This document shows, in pieces, positions 1 to 4,851 of a DNA stretch of 5,792 nucleotides. Numbering within the stretch: the stretch's first letter is position 1; each line of letters begins with the position of its first letter. The stretch is from Actinomycetes bacterium (GTDB taxonomy: Bacteria; Actinomycetota; Actinomycetes; Actinomycetales; Cellulomonadaceae). The stretch is from the NCBI GenBank assembly GCA_023461115.1, contig JAEWOA010000243.1, positions 1 to 5,792 of the forward strand, given 5' to 3'. The notes under the pieces were generated by a model. It ran no database searches and was not told the DNA's origin. It saw nothing but the letters and a program-made list of their open reading frames with translations. A program made the translations under genes and the position numbers.

Positions 1-1252
1 GGGCTGGCGGTGTGGCGAGTGGCAGCTCGACGTTGTGAGCCCCGCCGGCCGGTGGCTCGACGAGGGCCGCCGGCCCGGCTGGCGATTCGACGGGCGTCGC
101 GGGTCCGGCCGTGACGGCGGGCGACCCTGTGTTCGAGTGCCCGGTGGCAACCGCGTCGAGCCGCTGCACGATGGGCGCGTCGCGTCGCGGCCCGCTTGGC
201 GCCGCGGTTGCCGCTGCCGACGACTGCGAGCCCGACGACCGCGGGGCCGACGACTGCGGGGCCGACTGCGCCGACGACTGCGAGGCCGAGGCGGGCTCGT
301 GCGGCAGTGGAGCGCCGAGGCCGAGCCTGCGCTGGAGGGACGGACCCCCCGAGCGCGTCACTCCGGCAGAGGGAAGGGGGGCGGTGGGTGGCGGAGCCGT
401 GGGCAGGGAAGTGGGCAGGGAAGTGGGCAGGGAAGTGGGCGGAGCGGTGGGCGCCAGTGGAGTGGGCGCCGCGAGGCCCAGCTCGACGTAGGTCGCCGTC
501 CCGTCGGACCACACCGAGGGCGCCGGCTCGTCCGCCGTCGGTCCTTCCGCGTGCCGCCACGGCGCGCTGACCAGCGGCTCCGCGACCTCGAGGCTGGGCG
601 CGGAATCCGGGTCTCGGCCGACGGGCGCGGATGCCTCGGCGCGCGGCACGGGCGTGGGCGTCGTCGCCTCGGAGCGCTGCACCGTCGCGGGCGTCGCTGA
701 GGCGGGCGTTCCGCCAGTGGGGTCCGGTGGCGGGGCGAGCAGCGTGAGCTCGGGTGGGACGGCCTGGGCGCGGACTGGCGGGACACCGGCGGGCGCCGTG
801 TCCAGGCCGGTGAGCGCGCTGCCCCTCGTTCGTGGGGGGAGCGCGGCGGCGGGCGGAGCGGGCGGCAGGAGATCGAGGTCGAGGTCGGCCGCGCGCTGCA
901 CGGGAGCGCCGAGCCTGCCGCCGTCGCCGTCGACCACACCGGACGGCGCGAGCGCGTGCACGGCGTGGGAGACGTCGCGCAGGAAGGTCGGCGGGCGGCG
1001 CGTAGGCAGGTCGTCGAGGAAGGCGAGCGGGCGGCTGGTGAGCGCGATCGCCTGGACGGTCGGGCGCAGCGGGGCGACGAAGGCCCACCCGGCGTTCGAC
1101 TCGGCGGGCGGTGCAGTGGGCGGCGCGCTGGGCGGCGCACTGGGCGGCTGGGTCGGCGGCAGGGCTGACGACGAGGTTGGCGGCAGGGTGGGCGGACCCG
1201 TCGTGGTCGGGCTGACCGCCGACGGCGACGTGCGCTGCCACGGCCAGCGCAT
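1..1252 (-). CDS. Large Pro/Ala/Ser/Thr-rich CIS-associated protein with V/L-Q-R motifs, 3' partial
   Basis: The frame opens with ATG at 1252-1250, 1 nt after the DUF6760-like stop, with GAGGG about 8 nt upstream. It has no stop for 417 codons down to the window edge, so its C-terminus is missing. I translated it codon by codon. Residues 1-50 are Pro/Ser/Thr-rich and include an APPS/APPT tandem. Residues about 52-107 are the only globular-looking stretch (NAGWAFVAPLRPTVQAIAL, then RPPTFLRDVSHAVHALAPSG). The rest is low-complexity, punctuated by VQR at 118, VQR at 191, LQR at 306 (in SLQRRLGLGAPLP) and VQR at 362, with a TSLP tandem at about 273-285 and a Ser/Gln-rich stretch at about 321-346. 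No signal peptide or catalytic motif is visible. Similar long, repetitive, VQR-containing proteins sit after DUF6760 in actinobacterial CIS loci, as far as I recall. Roles that fit include luminal cargo, a cargo scaffold or a tape-measure-like element; none is shown here. Frame openness and coupling make it a real gene; the function is unknown. Confidence 0.85.
   Translation of the reverse strand, partial: MRWPWQRTSPSAVSPTTTGPPTLPPTSSSALPPTQPPSAPPSAPPTAPPAESNAGWAFVAPLRPTVQAIALTSRPLAFLDDLPTRRPPTFLRDVSHAVHALAPSGVVDGDGGRLGAPVQRAADLDLDLLPPAPPAAALPPRTRGSALTGLDTAPAGVPPVRAQAVPPELTLLAPPPDPTGGTPASATPATVQRSEATTPTPVPRAEASAPVGRDPDSAPSLEVAEPLVSAPWRHAEGPTADEPAPSVWSDGTATYVELGLAAPTPLAPTAPPTSLPTSLPTSLPTAPPPTAPLPSAGVTRSGGPSLQRRLGLGAPLPHEPASASQSSAQSAPQSSAPRSSGSQSSAAATAAPSGPRRDAPIVQRLDAVATGHSNTGSPAVTAGPATPVESPAGPAALVEPPAGGAHNVELPLATPPA
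216..282. repeat. 13-bp interspersed repeat coding the Ser/Gln-rich stretch
   Basis: GCCGACGACTGCG occurs at 216-228, 246-258 and 270-282, with degenerate versions between (for example GCCGACTGCG at 261-270). The minus-strand product is a Ser/Gln/Ala-rich linker in the Pro-rich protein, probably disordered. Confidence 0.65.
399..442. repeat. Perfect 12-bp tandem repeat coding TSLP
   Basis: GTGGGCAGGGAA occurs three times without change (399-410, 411-422, 423-434), followed by a partial copy (GTGGGCGG, 435-442). On the minus strand it encodes TSLP units in the Pro-rich protein. Identical copies point to recent expansion by slippage, and copy number may vary between strains. Confidence 0.85.
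1105..1150. repeat. 12-bp tandem repeat coding APPS/APPT
   Basis: About four degenerate 12-bp units occur in the plus-strand sequence. The two clearest are TGGGCGGCGCGC (1117-1128) and TGGGCGGCGCAC (1129-1140); a related unit precedes them and a partial one follows. On the minus strand they encode an (S/T)APP repeat near residues 38-49 of the Pro-rich protein. The 12-bp period keeps the reading frame. Confidence 0.7.
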
Positions 1253-1253
1253 G

Positions 1254-1412
1254 TCAGCCGCCCTCGCTCATCCGCCGGTTGATCGCGGCGATCTCGCGGA
1301 CGTAGCGCAGCCGCTGCGGGTGCTCCAGGTCGAGGATGTCGTCGAGCCCCCAGTGGAAGTGGTAGGCGACGTACGCGACCTCCTCGTGGATGCGCTCGGC
1401 CGCGTACGTCAC
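1254..1412 (-). CDS. Small DUF6760-like CIS protein
   Basis: This 52-residue protein starts at a GTG that overlaps the previous stop as GTGA (1412-1409). A purine-rich GGGGGAAT element just upstream acts as a weak ribosome site. Taking an ATG at 1463 would add 17 residues lying wholly inside the preceding gene, so the GTG start is preferred. The sequence is dominated by a helical stretch, ERIHEEVAYVAYHFHWGLD, then ILDLEHPQRLRYV and EIAAINRRMSEGG. This pattern resembles the short DUF6760 family found in CIS loci next to the tube and tail-assembly genes. The recall is from memory and was not checked. There are no membrane segments or cysteines. The function is unknown; size and position suggest an accessory assembly factor, possibly acting with the upstream 151-aa protein. 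The next gene starts 1 nt after its TGA. Confidence 0.82.
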   Translation of the reverse strand: MTYAAERIHEEVAYVAYHFHWGLDDILDLEHPQRLRYVREIAAINRRMSEGG

Positions 1413-1864
1413 GATTCCCCCAGGCGCCCACCCGAGATGTCGACCTCGAAGCGGTGCTGGCACGACGGGCAGGTCACCGCGGCGCGCGTGTGGCCCTCGG
1501 CGTTGATGCGGCGGTACAGGTCCTGCAGGAAAGCGACGTCGGACGCGAACATGTGCTCGACGACGTTCGCGTTCACGGACGGCAGCGTGCCGAGCGACGT
1601 GATGACGCGGCCCAGCAGCACGACCGTGGTGAACGCGGGGTTCTCCTGCACGCGCGCGTCGTACAGGGGCAGGAGCTCGTCGCGCGCGGTGGCCAGCCGC
1701 ATGGTGCCGTCGCGGTGCAGCACGCCGTCGTCGTCCAGGTACCCGCGGGGCAGCCGGAAGTCGAACTCGGTGCGCAGCGCGGGCCGGCGGCCGGACGTCG
1801 TCGGGCCCTCGTCGGGCTCGTCGACGTCCGGCTCGGCCAGCGCCAGGGGGACGGTGCGTCGCAT
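1409..1864 (-). CDS. Conserved CIS tail/baseplate-type protein with C-terminal CxxC
   Basis: This 151-residue protein starts at the ATG that overlaps the tube stop (TGATG). A longer frame extends upstream to 1966, but that part lies inside the tube gene and is a shadow. Residues 1-30 are acidic/Pro-rich and probably disordered. Residues about 31-122 form the conserved part: TEFDFRLPRGYLDDDG, HRDGTMRLATARDELLPL, then NPAFTTVVLLGRVITSLG and FASDVAFLQDLYRRIN. The C-terminus has VTCPSCQHRFEVD (Cys132, Cys135, His137), half of a zinc-ribbon-like knuckle. From memory this matches proteins that follow the tube gene in actinobacterial and other eCIS loci and are annotated as phage tail assembly or T4-type baseplate proteins. 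I am not certain of the exact family. By position it could be a tail-assembly chaperone or a baseplate/hub factor. Its last four bases overlap the start of the next gene. Confidence 0.8.
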   Translation of the reverse strand: MRRTVPLALAEPDVDEPDEGPTTSGRRPALRTEFDFRLPRGYLDDDGVLHRDGTMRLATARDELLPLYDARVQENPAFTTVVLLGRVITSLGTLPSVNANVVEHMFASDVAFLQDLYRRINAEGHTRAAVTCPSCQHRFEVDISGGRLGES

Positions 1865-2313
1865 CAGGCGAACTCCGCCTCGTCCCAGCACACCGTGAAC
1901 GACTCGGACAGCGGCTCGGTGGACCCGGCCTTGAGCGTGCCGCCGAGCTCGACGTCCTTGACCCACACGTTGCGGAAGTTCATCCGCTTCAGGAGCTGGT
2001 TGTCGGACGTGTAGATCGCGACCTCGGCGGTCTTGCGGGCCGTGGAGAGCTTGCCCTCGTAGACCATCTTGAGCCAGTCGGTGACCGTCTTGGAGTCCGT
2101 CAGGCCGCGCTTGACCTTGAACTCACCGGCCTTCTGGCGGCCCATCATCTGGCGGGTGATGAACTTCCCGTCCTGGGCTTGCTGCTGGTAGGCGACCTTG
2201 TCCACCTCGATCTTGAGGCCGCTGATCTCCATGATGTGCGGGATCTGGACGCCGTCGATCGTCAGGCTGAACGCGTACGCGGTCGCGAGGTCGAACTGGT
2301 CGGGCAGAGCCAT
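1864..2313 (-). CDS. Tail tube protein (gp19-like / Afp1-like)
   Basis: This 149-residue protein forms the inner tube ring inside the sheath. The N-terminus (PDQFDLATAYAFSLTIDG), IMEISGLKIEVDKV (residues 28-41), and KRGLTDSKTVTDWLK followed by a C-terminal beta region (FRNVWVKDVELGG, SESFTVCWDEAEF) are characteristic of the T4 gp19-like tube family used by CIS, and the length is typical. AAGGAG (2322-2327) lies 8 nt before the ATG and supports the start. The TGA stop shares one base with the next gene's ATG (TGATG, 1866-1862), suggesting translational coupling. The residue pattern suits the main tube subunit (Afp1-type); a second tube variant (Afp5-type) may lie outside the window. It carries a single Cys near the C-terminus. 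Confidence 0.95.
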   Translation of the reverse strand: MALPDQFDLATAYAFSLTIDGVQIPHIMEISGLKIEVDKVAYQQQAQDGKFITRQMMGRQKAGEFKVKRGLTDSKTVTDWLKMVYEGKLSTARKTAEVAIYTSDNQLLKRMNFRNVWVKDVELGGTLKAGSTEPLSESFTVCWDEAEFA

Positions 2314-2339
2314 GAGTCACGCTCCTTCGGTTCGGTACG

Positions 2340-3896
2340 TCACTCGGACGCGAGGCTGGTGCCGCCGGAGAACTGCGACAGCTGGAAGATGACGAACTCG
2401 GCGGGCTTGACCGGCGCGACGCCGATCTTGCAGGTGACCTGGCCTGCGTCGATGGCCTCGGCGGGGTTGGTCTCGCGGTCGCACTGGACGAAGAACGCCT
2501 CGTCGGGCGAGAGCCCGAAGAGGGCGCCCTTGCGCCACTCGTTGACCAGGAACGCGGCGATCGTGCGCCTGATGCGGGCCCACAGCGCGTCGTCGTTCGG
2601 CTCGAACACCACCCACTGCGTGCCGATCAGGATCGACGCCTCGAGGTAGTTGAACAGCCTCCGGACGTTGAGGTACCGCCAGGCCGGGTCGGACGAGAGC
2701 GTGCGCGCCCCCCAGACCCGGACGCCGCGGCCCGGGAACGTGCGGATCGCGTTGATGCCCGTCGGGTTGAGCAGGCCGTGCTCGGCCCGCGTGATCTGTG
2801 TGGCGAGCGTGACCGCGCCGCGCACGACTTCGTTGGCGGGGGCCTTGTGCACGCCGCGCTCGTCGTCGTTTCGCGCCCAGATGCCGGCGATGTGCCCCGA
2901 CGGCGGGACGAACTTGTTGGAGCCCGACGAGGGGTCGAACACCTTGATGTACGGCCAGTAGAGGGTGGCGTACTTGGAGTCGTAGCCCGCGGTGTTGACC
3001 CGCCACTCCTTGACCTGCTGCGCGTTGAGGTCCGGGGGAGCGTCGAGGATCGCGACGCGGTCGCCCATGAGCTCGCAGTGCGCGATCACGGCGAGCTGCA
3101 CGGCCTGGAACGTCTCCAGGTCGATCGCGCCCTGCTCGAGCGCGGCCACCAGGTCCGGGACCGCGACGATCGTGACGTCGTCGATGGCCTCGAGGCCCGA
3201 GAAGCCGGTGCGGTCGGCGGCGTCGCCGATGTAGTCGTCGGCGCCGAGCGTGCCCACATCGGGGGCCTCCGGCTCGGGGGGCGGGACGACGAGCTCGGCC
3301 GTGCCCTTGTCGGGCTTGACGAGCGCGCCGCCCGTCGCGAGCTCTTCGATCACGATGAGCTTCGACTCCTTGGCGACGCGCGTCGCGAGGCTGTCGTCGC
3401 CGCGCTTCGTCGTGACGTTGTCGTACGTCTCGGTCGGCTTGCCGTCCAGCAGGACCACGAGCTTGAACTGGTCCTCGGGCGGGCTGTCGCCGCCCGCGTC
3501 CGCGACCTCGACGCTGATGGTCTTGGTCTTGGGCGCCTTGTCCGAGGCGACCACGAGGTACTTGCCGACGACGGCCTGCGCGCCCGCCGGGAGCTGCTTG
3601 GGCGCGGCAACCGCGGGCGCCTCGTCGGCGTCGTCGGAGCCGATGCGCACGACGTACGCATTGGTGCCGCCGTTGAGGAAGTAGCCGTACACGGCGTGCG
3701 CCAGGTACGAGCCCGGGACGAAGTCGCCGAACGTCTCGGAGAACTGTGTCCAGTTGGAGACCAGGGTCGGAGCGTTGAACGGCCCGGTGGCGGCGAGCCC
3801 GATGAAGGCGGCGACTGCGGTGCCCACGCCCTCGATCGGCCGTACGCCCGCCTCCACCTCCTCGACGTAGACGCCAGGCGAGAGATAGGTCGGCAT
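2340..3896 (-). CDS. Contractile tail sheath protein
   Basis: This 518-residue protein is the contractile sheath subunit, which polymerises around the inner tube and shortens to drive it forward. The N-terminus (PTYLSPGVYVEEVEAGVRPI, then the VAAFIGLAATGPFNAPTLV segment) is typical of phage and CIS sheath proteins. Residues about 86-235 are a variable, partly acidic and Pro-rich insertion with beta-rich stretches (KTISVEVADAGG, FKLVVLLDG), probably the outward-facing domain. Conserved core blocks follow: DVTIVAVPDL (240-249), SGHIAGIWARNDDERGVHKAPAN (333-355, written here only as the block) and NPTGINAIRTFPGRGVRVWGART (377-399). The C-terminal sheath domain (about 400-505) has RYLNVRRLFNYLEASI and FEPND, and ends near FQLSQFSGG. 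It is full length and undamaged. It is preceded by a near-perfect ribosome binding site, and the tube gene follows after 26 bp, the usual sheath-tube order. Only one sheath gene is in the window; Afp-type clusters have three. Confidence 0.97.
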   Translation of the reverse strand: MPTYLSPGVYVEEVEAGVRPIEGVGTAVAAFIGLAATGPFNAPTLVSNWTQFSETFGDFVPGSYLAHAVYGYFLNGGTNAYVVRIGSDDADEAPAVAAPKQLPAGAQAVVGKYLVVASDKAPKTKTISVEVADAGGDSPPEDQFKLVVLLDGKPTETYDNVTTKRGDDSLATRVAKESKLIVIEELATGGALVKPDKGTAELVVPPPEPEAPDVGTLGADDYIGDAADRTGFSGLEAIDDVTIVAVPDLVAALEQGAIDLETFQAVQLAVIAHCELMGDRVAILDAPPDLNAQQVKEWRVNTAGYDSKYATLYWPYIKVFDPSSGSNKFVPPSGHIAGIWARNDDERGVHKAPANEVVRGAVTLATQITRAEHGLLNPTGINAIRTFPGRGVRVWGARTLSSDPAWRYLNVRRLFNYLEASILIGTQWVVFEPNDDALWARIRRTIAAFLVNEWRKGALFGLSPDEAFFVQCDRETNPAEAIDAGQVTCKIGVAPVKPAEFVIFQLSQFSGGTSLASE

Positions 3897-3900
3897 GTCC

Positions 3901-3907
3901 CCTCCTT
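3901..3907 (-). promoter_or_regulatory. Strong Shine-Dalgarno site of the sheath gene
   Basis: AAGGAGG on the minus strand is followed by GGAC and the ATG at 3896. This near-consensus site fits the high sheath output a CIS needs and fixes the start. Confidence 0.75.
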
Positions 3908-3985
3908 GGGCACGTGGGTCGTACGGACAGCGTCGGACGGCGGGCCTGACGCGGGCGCGTCCGGGCGGGTGCGCGTCGGGGAACT

Positions 3986-4009
3986 CCTGTTGCCCGATCG
4001 GGCGGCAGG
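3986..4009. promoter_or_regulatory. 24-bp intergenic dyad between DUF4157 and sheath genes
   Basis: A perfect 12-bp palindrome, GCCCGATCGGGC (3992-4003), is flanked symmetrically by CCTG (3986-3989) and CAGG (4006-4009). Only the two positions between arms and core break the symmetry (TT against GG). It starts 8 nt after the DUF4157 stop and about 90 bp before the sheath ATG. Read as DNA it could be an operator for a dimeric regulator. Read as minus-strand RNA it could fold into an interrupted hairpin with GAUC loop. No U-tract follows. No convincing -35/-10 pair was seen in the gap, so its role is open. Confidence 0.4.
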
Positions 4010-4017
4010 CGGGGCGA

Positions 4018-4704
4018 TCAGCCCTCGGCCAGCTCTTCTTCCTCGCCTTCGCGCTGCACCCGGACCGCGGCGGCCGCGTCTTCCTCGCGCTGCACGGAAG
4101 GCTCGACGACTGCCCGCTGCGCGGGAGTCGCCGGCGTGGCCATCACGTGTTCGGCGTTCGCGGCCGCGGCGAGCTCGAACCGGTCGCCGGGGTCGGAGAT
4201 CGCGACGCCGTCGCCGTGGGCGGTGCCGTCCACCGGGCCGCTGCGCTGCTGCATCACGTGCGTCAGCTCGTGCGCGATCGTCGTGCGCCCGGCGTGCGAG
4301 TCGGGGTCGTAGGCGTCGCGCTGGAACACCACGTTCGAGCCCACCGTGTAGGCGTGCGCGCCGACTGCCGAGGCCGACGACGCCGCGGCGGAGTCGGTGT
4401 GCACACGCACGTCGCCGAAGTCCGCGCCCAGGCGCGTCTCCATGTCCGCCCGCAGGCCCGGCTCGAGTGGCCGGCCGCCGCCCGAGGAGACCACGTCGAG
4501 CACGGGAGACCGCTCGTCGTCGACAAGGGCCGCGGTCGACGCGTTGCCGGCCGCGCGCTGCAGGAACGCGACCCCGCCCGCGTCGAGCCGCGTGGCGTCG
4601 TGTGCCGCGAGCGCGCGGGCGACGGCCGGGGGAGCGGCCTCGTCGACGCGCGCCGACCGCGGGCGCGCCGACTCCGGCTGGTCCTGGAACTCGTGGGTGT
4701 GCAT
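4018..4704 (-). CDS. Standalone DUF4157 (eCIS core domain) protein with HELTH motif
   Basis: This is a 228-residue protein starting MHTHEFQDQ. Residues about 33-55 contain the FLQRAAGN segment common in the N-termini of this family. Residues about 91-153 form the DUF4157 domain: RLGADFGDVRVHTD, then AHAYTVGSNVVF, then AHELTHVMQQ. The HELTH motif (residues 145-149; 4258-4272) matches the HExxH zinc-metallopeptidase signature. The C-terminus is low-complexity, has two VQR motifs (residues 204 and 216) and ends in an acidic EEEEELAEG tail. There is no signal peptide, membrane segment or recognisable toxin domain. DUF4157 is a marker of eCIS loci, often fused to the N-terminus of cargo or toxins; here it stands alone. 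Whether it is a protease, a loading adaptor or a structural part is unknown. An alternative start at 4815 would add 37 residues containing three Cys, but the Shine-Dalgarno evidence favours 4704. It lies between the ATPase and sheath genes, with 147- and 121-bp gaps. Confidence 0.9.
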   Translation of the reverse strand: MHTHEFQDQPESARPRSARVDEAAPPAVARALAAHDATRLDAGGVAFLQRAAGNASTAALVDDERSPVLDVVSSGGGRPLEPGLRADMETRLGADFGDVRVHTDSAAASSASAVGAHAYTVGSNVVFQRDAYDPDSHAGRTTIAHELTHVMQQRSGPVDGTAHGDGVAISDPGDRFELAAAANAEHVMATPATPAQRAVVEPSVQREEDAAAAVRVQREGEEEELAEG

Positions 4705-4710
4705 CGTCGC

Positions 4711-4716
4711 CCTCCC
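4711..4716 (-). promoter_or_regulatory. Ribosome binding site that decides the DUF4157 start
   Basis: GGGAGG on the minus strand lies 6 nt upstream of the ATG at 4704-4702. The more upstream in-frame ATG codons, at 4815 and 4800, have no comparably good Shine-Dalgarno sequence. This supports the shorter 228-residue protein. Confidence 0.6.
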
Positions 4717-4737
4717 GCAGTCGTCGCCGCAGTCGTC
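4715..4737. repeat. Short 12-bp-period direct repeat in the DUF4157 leader
   Basis: The 11-mer CCGCAGTCGTC (plus strand) occurs at 4715-4725 and again at 4727-4737. Its left end overlaps the CCTCCC (4711-4716) that is the Shine-Dalgarno sequence on the minus strand. If translation began further upstream, the repeat would encode the Cys pair in DDCGDDCG. It may be no more than a small slippage duplication. Confidence 0.5.
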
Positions 4738-4830
4738 ACGCGAGACGTTGCCACGGGCGTTCGCCGCCGCACAGGGCTCCAAGTCCGCCCTCGCGGCCAT
4801 CCCGGGCCGCCCCATCGGGCGCCGTCACGT

Positions 4831-4849
4831 GCCCGCTCGGGCTGCGGGC
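4831..4849 (-). terminator. Possible hairpin just after the ATPase stop codon
   Basis: A 6-bp perfect GC stem (GCCCGC at 4831-4836 pairing with GCGGGC at 4844-4849) encloses a 7-nt loop, starting 2 nt after the ATPase stop. No U-tract follows on the minus-strand transcript. Many actinobacterial terminators lack one, but short GC stems also arise by chance at this composition. It could attenuate transcription or protect the 3' end between the ATPase and the DUF4157 gene. Confidence 0.25.
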
Positions 4850-4851
4850 TG

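Noticed and set aside
216..442. Repeats considered as a CRISPR array
   Set aside because: Units are 12-13 bp, adjoining or irregularly spaced, in frame inside a coding region, and without unique spacers.
35..700. Plus-strand 221-codon frame and shorter neighbours at the left end
   Set aside because: Arg/Gly-rich shadow of the Pro-rich gene with no independent evidence.
358..1431. 357-codon minus-strand frame overlapping the Pro-rich gene
   Set aside because: The product is almost pure Arg/Pro/Ser, it would overlap the DUF6760-like gene completely, and it has no coupling or ribosome-site support. The 1252 frame fits much better.
654..1898. 414-codon open frame on the plus strand
   Set aside because: It is antisense to the Pro-rich, DUF6760-like and 151-aa genes, with low-complexity Gly/Ser/Arg composition and no domain.
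3897..4017. Possible promoter in the sheath leader (TACGAC as a -10)
   Set aside because: No -35-like hexamer lies at suitable spacing, so I do not call a promoter.
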